A stretch of 64,000 bases of DNA from Hofstenia miamia. Taxonomy: Eukaryota; Xenacoelomorpha; Acoela; Hofsteniidae. Location of the stretch: the NCBI GenBank assembly GCA_900660155.1, contig CABFPE010000185.1, positions 926,613 to 990,612 on the forward strand. The letters run 5' to 3'. Position numbers and translations under genes: made by a program. This document shows, one piece after another, positions 1-10,599 of the stretch (position 1 is the first letter of the stretch; each line of letters opens with the position of its first letter). The notes under the pieces were generated by a model that ran no database searches, was not told the DNA's origin, and saw nothing but the letters and a program-made list of their open reading frames with translations.

Positions 1-596
1 GTAACTACATCAGTATAAATTAAAATATTATGCAGTCCATTTAAGATATCAAAACTATATTTAGCAGTGTGCAAACCATTGACTATTCGATAGTGACAAT
101 CAAAACCCAAAATTTCACCTACCTGGTTTAATTCAAATTCATAAGGGGTTTCATTTTTTATGACTACTCTTCCACTGGTGATTTCAAAATCCAATTTCGG
201 TACTGTTGTAATCATTGGCAAATTTTGTGAAAAAGTACTAAATAGTTTTTCAAAACTTTTTCCGTCATTTGCTTCAGATTTAATAACCGTCAATTCAATT
301 TTCGTTAAGACTTGGTTAACAAAGCTAAACACATCTTCTATATTTTTTACATGAACGCCCTTCACATAAATATCACGATTATTTCCATTTGCGTCGATAA
401 AACTCCACGATTGATCTAGTATATTATTGAATCCTATGGGAAAGGTGATATTTAGCAAAGCCACATGAGATGCATTATAGATTGGTCTTTCCAAATGCAT
501 AGTAAAACTATGTATTGCTTCGATAGTTGTCAGAAAGTAGACAAATTCCTTTTGGTGATTTTTTGTCCTTTCGAACAAAATTACTTGCCTTTGCAT
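1..596 (-). mobile_element. Polinton/Maverick-like minor capsid protein fragment (runs off the window)
   Basis: Read on the minus strand from an ATG at 596-594, the frame is open to the window edge (about 198 codons). The protein holds short motifs LLNITFPIGFNN, QVGEILGF and NILIYTDVV, separated by a variable middle section. This order (an N-terminal beta-rich segment, an iLGF motif, then a Y-x-D-hydrophobic motif) is what I recall from the penton-like minor capsid proteins of Polintons/adintoviruses that are scattered through invertebrate genomes. The match is by pattern memory only. The first 20-25 codons lie in the adjoining minisatellite, so the true start is uncertain. It is treated as a fossil fragment; the rest of the element would lie left of the window. 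Alternative: a host gene of unknown function. Confidence 0.45.
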
Positions 597-1062
597 TAAA
601 CATTGGTCTTTCCAAATGTGTAGTAAAACTATGTATTGAGTTATTGCTTTGATAGTTGTCAGAAAGTAGACAAATTCCTTTTCGTGATTTTTTTGTCCTT
701 TCGAGCAAAATTACTTGCCTTTGAGAACATTTAATTTTCCTTTTGGTGATTTTTTTGTCCTTTCGAACAAAAATACTTGCCTTTGGGAAAACTTAATTTT
801 CCTTTTGGTGATTTTTTGTCCTTTCGAACAAAATTACATGCCTTTGAGAACATTTAATTTTCCTTTTGGTGATTTTTTTTGTCCTTTCAAACAAAATTAC
901 ATGCCTTTTGGAACATTTAATTTTCCTTTTGGTGATTTTTTTGTCCTTTCGAACAAAATTACGTGCCTTTGGGAACATTTAATTTTCCTTTTGGTGATAT
1001 TTTTGTCCTTTCGAACAAAATTACCTGCCTTTGGGATATTTAATTTAAATATAAATTTATAA
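523..1062. repeat. Minisatellite, 61-63 bp unit
   Basis: The segment TTTTCCTTTTGGTGA recurs at about 735, 797, 858, 921 and 983, a period of 61-63 bp. Each unit also carries GTCCTTTCGAACAAAATTAC. Upstream (480-720) a longer unit of about 125 bp combines the same core with TAGTTGTCAGAAAGTAGACA. The period is not a multiple of three and varies by one base, so open frames across it are not coding. It overlaps the start of the minus-strand capsid-like frame, whose first codons come from one unit. Confidence 0.9.
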
Positions 1063-1215
1063 TTATTGAGAAAGTGTTAACATTCACACTTTTCTACAGT
1101 CAATTCGTAAATTTTGATAATGCCTTTGGGATATTTAATTTAAATATAAATTTATAATTATTGAGAAAGTGTTAACATTCACACTTTTCTACAGTCAATT
1201 CGTAAATTTTGATAA
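1026..1215. repeat. Perfect tandem duplication, 95 bp x 2
   Basis: The block starting TGCCTTTGGGATATTTAATT at 1026 is repeated without visible change from 1121. It runs directly on from the minisatellite and shares its TGCCTTTGGGA edge, so it probably arose by the same slippage or unequal exchange. Identity between copies implies a recent event. Confidence 0.9.
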
Positions 1216-1217
1216 TC

Positions 1218-3000
1218 GCAAATGAATACATAACGCCATCTCAAAAATGAATCAATTAGATGTCATGAAACTCGCAAAACATTTTTATTTACAAAAAGAC
1301 TAACACATTTTCATAAAAAACTTAAAAACATATTGATAAATTTAAAATTTTTTTGTATTTTAACTAATAATTATATGATTCACAAAACTGCCATGAAATA
1401 TAATTTGAATTTTAAAAACCATATTCTTCATAAGATCCGTCACTTAAAAATAATTATCGAGTGAATTGTAAGCGGAACGAAAAAATTTGACGGATCCGAC
1501 CCATATAAAATGAATATTCGGAGCCAACTGGATGAAACACTGAACTATCATATGTAAACGATGAGGTTTTATTAATTGCTCCATTGATTTTTGTTTCTCA
1601 ACAGTTTAAAACTACACTCATTAGCAAAAATTTTTTGTTGTGGACCCTATTTTTGCACAGAAGTTCAAAATAACAAACACACATGAAATCCTTGCTGATG
1701 CTCAACAATGATTATAAGAGGTTCAAGCTGAAATGTGTGTTTTTATAGAAAATCTAAATGAGACAAATATCAAAGAAATCAAAGTTCTAAAAATATGCAT
1801 GTGGTCTTAAACGTTTGCAAATGACTGTATAATCTACTTCCTAGTTTTTCAATGGTGAGGATGGTCTAGTAACAAACACCTTTCTTTCTATTGCAACAGG
1901 GTTTACGTAAAAAATTAAATTCAATGCAGTTTCAATTTTCGTTGCAAATACCAACCCGACGCAAAAATAGCTTCAAAATAAAAACTTCTAACTTTGGAAG
2001 CACAGTAAAAGTTGAATAGAAGGAACAGACAATTCTATATTTTGTTGTGTTTTCAGATTTTAAATATCTTCATTAGTTCGTGAAGTGTAATAGTTTAAAA
2101 AATATTTAGGGAAACTATCCTACTAGGATTAGGGTTTTTGTACTTTATATAACTTTGTTAGAGCTTAGCACTGTTTTAAGCAATTGTTTTGAACTGCAAG
2201 GAAAAAATTGTTTAAAACATGTTTTATATGAGTTTTATATGAATCGCGTGGTAAATACACAAAACTGCAGATATTAAGATGGTAAGATTTCAACAAGATA
2301 GAGTTAAATCTTACACTTTTTAATTATTGACACATTTCCATAGGGTTGGGGAAGACGTGGTTCTAACAATACCGCAATGTCTGTACGCATTCCAGATCTC
2401 AGCCCATAGGACTTCTTTTTAGGAAGGTATGACTAAACATGAGCTCCGTAAACCCAACATACAATATCGTAATTGAAGAAGCATTTTCCAAAATAACATT
2501 GGATATGCTATTAAATCTATTCCAGAACTCCTGGAAAAGTTTTAAAAATGTATTACAATTTTTTGGGGGAAATATTGAATTTTAAATATGATAATATTGA
2601 ATATAATACATTTTGTCCTCTATCTGTTTATTTAAAACTTGATGTTGTTTTTCTGACACTCTAAGAAAGTGTTTAAAAGCTCCATCTTTACATTTATTAG
2701 GCTGAAACATGTCAACATACTACTTAATGTATGCACAATTTTATCATGTTTAATTTCAACCCTGAAACAACAATAGATCTACAAGAGTGGGCCGTGACCT
2801 GCACTTAAAAATTCAACAATGAAGTGGAATATGCGAGACCCTGATAAAAAATTTGAGGTTTTGCAAATCGCTAGTGCCCAAGTATCATAAAAACACAATT
2901 TATCAAAATATTTGTATTTCCTATACTTAAATCTAACTGAATCATCATTTTATTCATAATCCAAATTTTCAATCATTGGATTTTTTTAAAATAGAATAAC
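1218..3000. other. No feature recognised
   Basis: AT-rich sequence with no long frame, no splice-bounded coding segment and no obvious terminal inverted repeat that I could see. Confidence 0.6.
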
Positions 3001-3004
3001 TTAC

Positions 3005-3184
3005 ATTTGATTTAGAACAAAATTTCCACCTTTTTGTAGCTTGTAAGCTGAATAAGGATTACATTTTTCACCAGTTAAAACCTTGTCGTATATGCTCCAT
3101 ACTACTTCGCCCGTACTTACTTTCTCTAAGCGAAGATCTCCATTATTTGCCACCATCGAATAGTCACCGCTTGGTGATTTGTAT
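3005..3184 (-). CDS. Exon of a B_lectin (bulb-type mannose-binding lectin) domain protein
   Basis: On the minus strand this 180-bp segment is open and bounded by an acceptor (AATTTAG before 3184) and a GTAAGTT donor (2998-3004). It encodes about 60 residues including SPSGDYSMVANNGDLRLEK, then VVWSIYDK, then LQKGGNFVLNQ. The pattern of a glycine-aspartate loop, a D-x-x-L-x-L strand, a VVWS strand and a Q-x-G-x-N-x-V repeat is that of the B_lectin fold, where each repeat forms one mannose-binding face. Its length divides by three, so it could be a cassette exon. The other exons of the gene were not found with confidence; they should lie to the right (5') and left (3'). The sugar-binding residues look imperfect, so binding is inferred only. 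It is possible that this is a lone, decayed exon. Confidence 0.5.
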
Positions 3185-3854
3185 CTAAATTCATCGATTT
3201 ATTATCGTTGAATATACAGGGTCAATGGCATATTGAATTAAAATACAATTAGTTATCGTATACACGCAATATACATATATGAAATAAAAGGGACCTAGAA
3301 TTGTTTTTGAAAAGTCATTGTCTAAATATATAAACATCTCAATATTTCATTATAAACTCTATGTATTTATAGTCAAATCTATTATTTAACAAATCAACTA
3401 GCAAATTGAAGTGAACATCATAAAATATAAAAACTTTTATACGTGTTCTTTAAACATTGTTTTTCAAAGGGACATTTGTTAGGTCCAAGCCCATTCTTGC
3501 TTCATTTTTTCAAGCCCATCCCAACCCACCTCTCTTCGAACACTGATATAAATTTAAACTATAACCAATCACGCCCATACACTCAAAGTTTTAAAAAATA
3601 GTATCCAACTCGCAGTTTATACCCACACCCGAGCGGGTGTATGTATACACACAACTTCCACGGGTATACCCAAGCCACTCTCATCCTTAATTACAAGCAA
3701 TTGAACTTTAGTAACTGAAAAATATTCTGAAAATAGAGTCAGTTACATTTAAAAATAAATTTAATAAAAACGCTGTTTATTAAATATTCTCCCAATTTTT
3801 TCAAGGAAACAATCAGCAAGGTCAAATAGAGCGAATCGGTTATTAACAATAAGC

Positions 3855-3859
<5 letters not shown>

Positions 3860-3900
<41 letters not shown>
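3860..3900. repeat. (TA)n microsatellite
   Basis: About 20 uninterrupted TA units, one of five such tracts in the window. Confidence 0.95.
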
Positions 3901-3903
<3 letters not shown>

Positions 3904-4502
3904 ATGAGGTGACTAAGTCCATGAATGTGCCCTTGACCCTCTTTATGCACTGAAATATTTGGTTTTCAATAACATTTTTAGCATATTGAGTGTAAGGGAT
4001 GTTACTCTTTCCAAATGACTGTGAAAAGATGTAGCCATCTATCATATATACTAAAATTGAAAAAATTTTGGAAATGTGACTTAGCCCCATTTAAATTCTG
4101 AGCCCTTTAATTATCTGTTGGCATATTTAGTCTAATGATCATTGTGCATTAAAAAATATCAGCCATATAATAATTTTATCAAAGCGCCAAAATATTGAAA
4201 TTAATATTTTAGACTACACGGTGCAATTTATAAACAAAAATGTTGAGTATAAACATTTTAAGATTGCATTAATTAAATGAAGTTTTAACCAGTAATAGCT
4301 TGGATTAATCACATGGGCAAATATATGAATTCAGGAGTGTATCCGAAGGGTGCTCATGGTGAAAGTATATTGACAGCAAAAAATGCAACAATCAATCAAT
4401 TGAACTCTCATAATAATTTGAAATATACATGTATATTTAAAACTAATATATTTACTTAGTAATTATTGATAAAATACAATTATTTTTTTTACGTGGCTAT
4501 TA

Positions 4503-4505
<3 letters not shown>

Positions 4506-4539
<34 letters not shown>
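4506..4539. repeat. (TA)n microsatellite
   Basis: About 17 TA units. Confidence 0.95.
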
Positions 4540-4541
<2 letters not shown>

Positions 4542-5448
4542 CAATACAAAAACTTGCTTAACTACAAAGACTTGTTTAACACGTCATTTAGAAAGTTCCT
4601 ATTTATTTCATTCGAGTGCTTAACAAGTAGGCCTACAAATTTGACATTTACCAGCTACACTAGAGACAAACAAATTTGTCTAAAGTCATTAGCAGTCATT
4701 AAACTTCGTTTTCTAAACTCATTCAAAAGTAAAATTCAAATTCTTATAAAATAGTTTTTTCCTATACTGTAATTATACAGCATTAAAATGCAGCTAATAT
4801 TGAATAGTATTAAGGGCTTCGTAAGATAACAAATATTTACTTAAAATAAAGCAAACAGAAATTTGACTTTGCTTCTACAACAGAATAATGTAATAGTGCA
4901 AACATTTCATTTAGTCAAATGAGAGAAAATGGCAAAGGAATTTGATTGGTGCAGCAAAACAATTTTTTGATAAGTTTCTAGTGCAGGAGACGGCATAATT
5001 TAAGACGACTACATGCTGATATTTTCATAGTAAGATATTAAATAAAACAAATGTGGTATGAAGTAACATCAATTAACAATTCAATACTGACTTACATTTA
5101 ATTGCCATAAAAACCAAACATGCATATATACATTAACATATTTGAAAATAAAATACAAAATTGTGAAAACTTGTTAATGCAATGACAAATACACTAGGTT
5201 TAAAATAATATTCACAAATATAGAAAAATTCCTTCAGATGTCAGACAAAGTTTGTGTAAACCAAGAAAATAATTAAAATCTGTGATTTATATTTCTGACA
5301 ACTGAAATACAAGCACAACACGTTCTTTTACAAAAAGAAAATTAAGAAAATGCTGTTATAAATAAAATAAATACAGATTCTGAATAGTGGCCATCATATT
5401 CAAAGATATCTTTAATGATCATTTTACTGTAGAATTCATCACTTACCT

Positions 5449-5612
5449 GAATAGCACTTACATATATATAGAGATTTTCTGAGAAACTTAGACATGTTGA
5501 CTTCTTGAATAGTTTTATACATTTGCAAGTCCAAAACGTCCCAAGCAAATACCAGTTGGCAGTTGTCGAAATTGGAAGAGCTACATTATCACCTTGATGA
5601 CATGCTGACATT
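5449..5612 (-). CDS. Candidate first coding exon, unknown protein
   Basis: On the minus strand an ATG near 5611 follows a possible acceptor (CCACAG). The frame runs about 54 codons to a GTAAGTGA donor at about 5448, with residues ending LYIYVSAIQ just before the donor. It is rich in Cys, Ser and Thr and has no recognised domain. It lies upstream, on the same strand, of the B_lectin exon at 3005-3184 and could belong to the same gene, but the phase cannot be checked here. A second GTAAGT lies a few codons earlier. Support is weak. Confidence 0.2.
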
Positions 5613-5645
5613 TAATCTGTGGACGATTTCAAGGTGATAATTGCC

Positions 5646-5799
5646 TAAGGTAGGCCGCAAACGATACAACTTTCATTGCTAAACCAATTATAGCGAGCAA
5701 TGTGATAGGATAATTTTGAAATAATTTGAATTCCTCCAAAGTGGTTTCTTATCTTAATCGGTTTAGCAACAGAAACTGTATCGTTTGCGCACGACCTAA
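5646..5799. mobile_element. MITE with about 36-bp terminal inverted repeats
   Basis: The left end (GCAAACGATACAACTTTCAT then TGCTAAACC) is matched in inverse by the right end (GGTTTAGCAACAGAAACTG then TATCGTTTGC). The element is about 150 bp with a short non-repeated middle. It has no coding capacity. The TIR family is not recognised and target duplications are ambiguous because TAAG occurs at both edges. Confidence 0.75.
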
Positions 5800-6235
5800 G
5801 CTTAACGTCAAAAACTTTCAAACCTAAACAAAAACCTACTAATATTTAGGCATAGCAAATTTAATATAATTTTGCAAATATTTGCTAATAGCGTCTCACT
5901 GAAATGCTACGTAGAAACACGAAATTAATCGCGGAATGCCGTTAGACACTCGAAAATTACCGCAACTACCACAAAATCTTTACTTAAAAACGTAGCAAAT
6001 TAAAAGTTAATAACGTTTTACTACTAAACATTTTTTTCCACCTGAATTACACATTTTATCATATGAAAATTTTTCCTAAAATAATTAATTTTTCCTCAAA
6101 TTCACAAAGTAGTTTCCGCGTATTTTGCCACAGCGCAACGCGGTGTATCACAGAAAGGTTTCTTCTCTTTTTTTATTATGCCGTTTTATGTCTTTTGGTT
6201 TTAATGAGAACTTTTATAAAATGATTTTTTTGTAA

Positions 6236-6596
6236 TCATCAGTCGTATACAAATATGAATGTGATTAGTGTGATGACTCATACATCAGTGAAACCAAAAG
6301 ACACATGGAAGTCAGAATCAAAGAACATATGAGGCCACCTAAGATCAGAAATATTGAAAATCAAAAGAAAACCTTAAAATTATAATGAAAACAAAATTTA
6401 CGAAAATAGGAGAAGCAATTACCATCAATGAAACAACAGATAAAAGTAAACTATTAAATAGACAGAAAGAACTTAACATCACTAAATTATTCCAATATAA
6501 TGCATTAAACTTAACTTTTTAAAATATTATCACCATTTTGCTGACGAAGATAGACTATGTATGGAAACCGGTCTAATATATGTGTTTATAACTTAA

Positions 6597-6600
<4 letters not shown>
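6236..6600 (+). mobile_element. Penelope-like element, 3' end with GIY-YIG remnant
   Basis: A GIY-YIG endonuclease C-terminus is readable: a C-x2-C type pair, then YISETKRHMEVRIKEHM at 6281-6331, where YIGxTxRxxxxRxxEH is the family pattern. Farther on, GEAITINE and LLNRQKELNI fit the usual end of the protein (stop near 6520). The copy is 5'-truncated and decayed. The 3' tail carries GACGAAGATAGACTAT and GAAACCGGTCTAATATA, repeated in the second copy at 54722-54850. Known biology: these elements pair a reverse transcriptase with a GIY-YIG nuclease and are often 5'-truncated. A TA tract follows directly. Confidence 0.8.

Positions 6601-6603
<3 letters not shown>

Positions 6604-6637
<34 letters not shown>
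6604..6637. repeat. (TA)n microsatellite
   Basis: About 17 TA units between the Penelope tail and the Tigger-like element; the latter needs a TA target, so the tract is a natural insertion site. Confidence 0.95.
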
Positions 6638-6639
<2 letters not shown>

Positions 6640-7460
6640 CGCGTATAAGACGATACCATGTATAAGACGCAGTGGATACTTGACCCAAAAATGATGTAAA
6701 AGCTGTGTACCTATGTAAAGGACGCATCTTAATTTTAGTGCTAAATTCCAATTAATTTTTATAGAAACAGTGACCAGTCAGCAGATTTCTGTCAAACCAA
6801 ATATTATTTCATGATCGGTTGATATTACACTTTCAAATACACATTATCTGTGTAAACATTTACTTATCACCAATAGTTTTAAAAATATTATTACCCTTAA
6901 ATATGATGAAGAGAAAACGACACTTCAAAGTTTAAAATGGAAATGATAAATTACGCGAAAGAATACGTAAATCGGGCAGCTGAACGGAAATTTGTTTGGA
7001 CAGAAGGCCGAAATTACCATCAAAGAAATGCGAAATGTGAAGAGGGCAAACAGAAACTCGAAGGCTCACCACCCTAACTTGGAAAGGCGCTTATTAAATG
7101 AATTTAGGATACTCATCGAGACTTCCTGGAAATCAGCACCACTACCGTTCGTTTACAGGCTCTAAGATTGGCGAAAGAGCAAAACCGATTTCAAGGCCTC
7201 AATGAACTGATGTAGGAGATTCTTTCGAAGAAATAATCTAGGAGTTATTAACGAAATTTCAAAGTTTTTTCATCAAGATGCGTTAGAAATACAGATTGGA
7301 AACGCAGAACAGACTCGGCTGTCATCTGAGACCACAGTAAACATTAAAGGTGCAAGGAATATCTCTATCGGATCGACTGGAAATAAAAGATCCGGTTCAC
7401 TGTAATGCTGGGATGTATGGCTGGTGGCACGAAGGTCCCTTCTCTTGGAAGTTTATAATT
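6638..7460 (+). pseudogene. Decayed pogo/Tigger DNA transposon (Tc1/mariner superfamily)
   Basis: The left end begins at a TA with CCCGCGTATAAGACG, and TATAAGACGCA recurs about 20 bp later, as in many Tigger-like terminal repeats. From 6934 the frame reads KMEMINYAKEYVNRAAERKF, the N-terminal helix-turn-helix of pogo/Tigger transposases (compare family pattern YAxENGNRAAARKF). After a scrambled CENP-B-type stretch, VNIKGARNISIGSTGNKR at about 7338-7391 matches the segment before the DDE core strand. Several stops and frame changes separate these pieces and the DDE triad is not intact. No right-hand TIR was found, so the 3' end is set where similarity fades. Confidence 0.75.
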
Positions 7461-7469
7461 TGTTACTAC

Positions 7470-8478
7470 AAATTTTAAAACAGGCACTGCATGACTTAAA
7501 ATTTTCAAATAAATGATCGAGTGTCCTGCCTTGCATAATCCCAATTTGAATCATAAGCACAGTATACTTGTTAAATTGTCATAACAAGGCGGACACTTTC
7601 AGTAAGTATACATCAAACAAAAGATAAAATAGTCCATACACACGTAATATATAGAAATCCGCACTAGTGAAATATAGTATTATTGCAATTTTTCAGAACG
7701 GGCAAAAGGCAAAAAATTAATAATTTGCTAAAACATCGGTATTATTTTTACTAATAAGAGATTTGAAATATATGATTCTGAGCATTATCAGAAAACATAA
7801 TTCGAGCGTTTAATGGGAAATATTGATTATGACATCATTCATCATTTTACGAAGTGATGCGATTGATGGATCATTAAAACAGTAATATGGCAAAGTATCT
7901 TAAACGCGGAAGGATGAGGCGACAAAAGGCATTAAAAATCCATCATTGATATTTATATGTTTAGAATTTTGGAATCTCGCAATTTATATAAATTGCAAAA
8001 CAGACCCTATAGTTCCGTTCACTTTGAAAAAATTTTCAAAATAACAGATTGAACATTTAGTAAATTGGTGTGCATGCTTTATCAAAATACATAGGAAGAA
8101 GAGTTTCTTCAGACAATGTCCTAGAAAACATCAAAACCGTTGGTGGAAGTGTACTTTCTTAAAATTATTATAGAACGCTTATTTTTTAAGCCATAGAAAA
8201 TTTAATATCTTTCAAAAAGTGAAATGACTTATTAGGCTGTCCAAAAAACAAGGTTTATGTTTATGCACATGAGAACTATTTGAAGACATCTAAAACCTAC
8301 TTAGCGGTTTCAAAATGCACAGAGTACGAGAAACAAAATAGAGAATAACTTCAATTACGCATCTTATTCAGCTATGCATCAAAATTAGTAAGAGATTTTG
8401 GAAAATATTAGCTAAAAGTCGTCAACAACAATAAAATGGTATATAATAATAGTTCATTCTAGGATAAATAAATAAATA

Positions 8479-8480
<2 letters not shown>
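7470..8480. other. No feature recognised
   Basis: AT-rich, no coding signal seen. If the Regnase-like gene continues beyond its apparent stop by splicing, further exons would lie here or further left, but I could not identify one. Confidence 0.5.

Positions 8481-8482
<2 letters not shown>

Positions 8483-8515
<33 letters not shown>
8483..8515. repeat. (TA)n microsatellite
   Basis: About 15 TA units, 20 bp past the end of the Regnase-like frame. Confidence 0.95.
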
Positions 8516-8523
<8 letters not shown>

Positions 8524-8536
8524 TAAATCATGTAAC

Positions 8537-10192
8537 TTACACATGTGTAAAATTTTCCAAAATTTTCTGCAGGAGGAAAGGAATATTATTGCAACAGTTG
8601 TATTGAAGCAAGACATGCTCAATTTTAGCATCGTAAACTTCATCATTTAATACAGACTTGATGTTATCATAAATAAGTAAAAAGCTCCGTAGATCAGAAT
8701 TAGTAGGTTCCAATTTGAGTAGCTCAGACATTAAAAATGGACGATTATCAATGCATTTATATAATGAACGGACAACAAATATGCAATGGCGACGATCAGG
8801 GACAATTTTAGAGAATGCATTCACACAATCTGTACATTTTTCAAGGTTCTTTGAATCTAATTCATTGCCATTGTCATTGATTTTAACCAAAATAGTTTCT
8901 TTGTTCGACGCTATCGGTTTTGTGGATGGAGAAATATCACTTGGAGTATCATAGTTCACAGAATCTACAAAAATTTCACCTGATGGGATAAATTCCTGAG
9001 CAAATGTTGATAACGGCGGATATGTTTTGGTTGTAAACGGATATGTTTTAGTAGTTAAACTTGTTGGGATTTTTTCAAAACTTGGGAAATTCCTATTGGT
9101 ACGTTGAGTTCGAGATTCTTTAGGACCCAAATGCCTAAATTTACATTTCTTTCCAAAATTACACTTTTCACCATATGGACATAACTGGATAATTTTTTCT
9201 GGGAAGGTATGCCCAAAGCGCAAAAAATTATCCAATGAAGGCCCATCTCTCCCCCTTGGATCCTCAGGAGGCATAAACTTGTTATCAACAAAAAGATAAC
9301 ATAAAACGCGATCTTGAATTATCTTTGCCCATTCGGGACGTTCAGCAGCTAAATCCGCAAATTTATCATTACTAACAATAACACCAAAATTACTCTGCGA
9401 CAACTGTAGCATATACCGATCATCATAAATAGTTTGCCCAGGAGATCGTGATTGTGTGAATTTCAAAACATCTTCTTGTTCTAAATGATTAATAATGTCT
9501 CTGTCAGATGCTTGTGTGATACGATGTTTTCGAAATGCACTGGCAAAGGCATATATTTTGTTATGCTGCCGCTCCTTAAAGTATTGATAAGCAATATATA
9601 CTCCTTGCCAGCTATATTGCTTTTTGGGAGCACCATGAGACATAGCAATGTTATTTGCATCTAAAATTATAGGACGTAATCCACTTTCAGATTCGGATGT
9701 ACCAAATTCGCTCAATAGAAGCCTTTCAATGCAGCCGTTTTCCCTAAGCAAATTGTTTATATATTCACGATTTTTGTAATTTTCAGCGATTGCATCAACC
9801 AGTGAAATTGCAGTATTATGTTGCACACCGTCCTTCGATCGAATGAGCAATTGATCATCGCATTCCATTTCAATAAAAGAAGCTGATACATAAATAACTG
9901 CATTGATGGCTTCACGCAGGATAGAAAGTGATGATGACTCAATACGTTTGAAGGACTGTGAACATTCACTAACTTGAGCAACAACTGATAGAATGAATTT
10001 GGATACCTTTGTGGTTACATGGATCATCTCACTTCTAGGCCTTATGGTCACAGCACAGTCATTTGCATAAATAATTAATCGACAGTTGAAAATATTTTGT
10101 GACACTCTTTTAATGTAATCTTGAAAATGTAGAAACCTTTGCCATTCTTTGAATTGCAAATCCAAACGTTCAGTTGAAAAATCCGATAACAT
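8537..10192 (-). CDS. Regnase / ZC3H12-like NYN-domain RNase with CCCH zinc finger
   Basis: The 551-codon open frame encodes a probable endoribonuclease of the Regnase family, which in vertebrates cuts stem-loops in inflammatory mRNAs in the cytoplasm. Residues 1-110 are helical and unassigned. The NYN/PIN nuclease spans about 170-320: LRPIILDANNIAMSHG holds the first catalytic Asp, YDDRYML the Asp pair, and VSNDKFADL another acidic site. FMPPEDPRGRDGPSLDNFL is the highly conserved segment after it. The CCCH finger CPYGEKCNFGKKCKFRH (C-x5-C-x5-C-x3-H) lies at about 338-354. A Ser/Thr/Pro-rich linker and a helical C-terminus (about 455-551), possibly like the Regnase C-terminal helical domain, follow. 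The stop at 8537 overlaps a perfect GTAAGT donor, so the last codons may be intron read-through. An in-frame stop lies about 16 codons upstream of the chosen ATG, with a possible acceptor nearby. Lack of introns in 1.65 kb is compatible with a retrocopy, but the frame is intact. Confidence 0.9.
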   Translation of the reverse strand: MLSDFSTERLDLQFKEWQRFLHFQDYIKRVSQNIFNCRLIIYANDCAVTIRPRSEMIHVTTKVSKFILSVVAQVSECSQSFKRIESSSLSILREAINAVIYVSASFIEMECDDQLLIRSKDGVQHNTAISLVDAIAENYKNREYINNLLRENGCIERLLLSEFGTSESESGLRPIILDANNIAMSHGAPKKQYSWQGVYIAYQYFKERQHNKIYAFASAFRKHRITQASDRDIINHLEQEDVLKFTQSRSPGQTIYDDRYMLQLSQSNFGVIVSNDKFADLAAERPEWAKIIQDRVLCYLFVDNKFMPPEDPRGRDGPSLDNFLRFGHTFPEKIIQLCPYGEKCNFGKKCKFRHLGPKESRTQRTNRNFPSFEKIPTSLTTKTYPFTTKTYPPLSTFAQEFIPSGEIFVDSVNYDTPSDISPSTKPIASNKETILVKINDNGNELDSKNLEKCTDCVNAFSKIVPDRRHCIFVVRSLYKCIDNRPFLMSELLKLEPTNSDLRSFLLIYDNIKSVLNDEVYDAKIEHVLLQYNCCNNIPFLLQKILENFTHV

Positions 10193-10599
10193 ATATTCAA
10201 ATAAAAAGCCAAAACCGGGCAGAAGGAAGCTAATTTCGAGTTAACTTTGGTTTAGGATAATGTTAATACGTCCAATTTGATTTACGCAAAACTTTTAGCC
10301 AAAAAATTTAATCGACACTTAAATTCGTCGGTTCGTACTTGAAACGAATACCAAATTTCTCAAAACGAATACTGAATATATATAGTTTGTAACAGATGTA
10401 TATGGGACATAGTTTAAAGAGACAATCATATTATTATTGTAAATGTTTTTATTTTTAATAGGCAATTAATTACCATATTCATGTTTAGATGAAAAAAATT
10501 TTGAAATCCAATTTATATTTTCTAAATTTGCCTTACATTTGAATATTGATCTGCAGTCACAACCTCCAACAAATTACAATTTTTAATTCTTTGTCTAAA

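Larger units (their letters stand above)
3190..5340. other. No gene recognised; two (TA)n tracts
   Basis: AT-rich DNA, presumably intron or intergenic. (TA)n tracts lie at 3860-3900 and 4506-4539. A short self-complementary CACCCG/CGGGTG hairpin sits near 3628. Open frames here are short and lack splice context. Confidence 0.6.

Noticed and set aside
715-1062. Open frame of 115 codons with repeated FPFGDFF-like peptides
   Set aside because: It lies in a minisatellite with a 61-63 bp period; the frame changes between units, so the peptide repeat is a by-product.
523-1062. CRISPR-like repeat array
   Set aside because: Units are contiguous and degenerate with no unique spacers, in an animal-like genome.
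3480-3670. MITE suggested by CCAAGCCC and CCCAAGCC near both edges
   Set aside because: The two edges are direct or partial matches rather than inverted repeats, and no target duplication is seen.
3902-4090. Small protein or inverted-repeat element with GTGACTTAGYCC at both sides
   Set aside because: The inverse match is short and interrupted, and the frame lacks splice or start context.
8422-8646. Second minus-strand frame overlapping the end of the Regnase-like gene
   Set aside because: It is a shifted frame of the gene that runs into the TA tract (YIYIYI), not a separate product.
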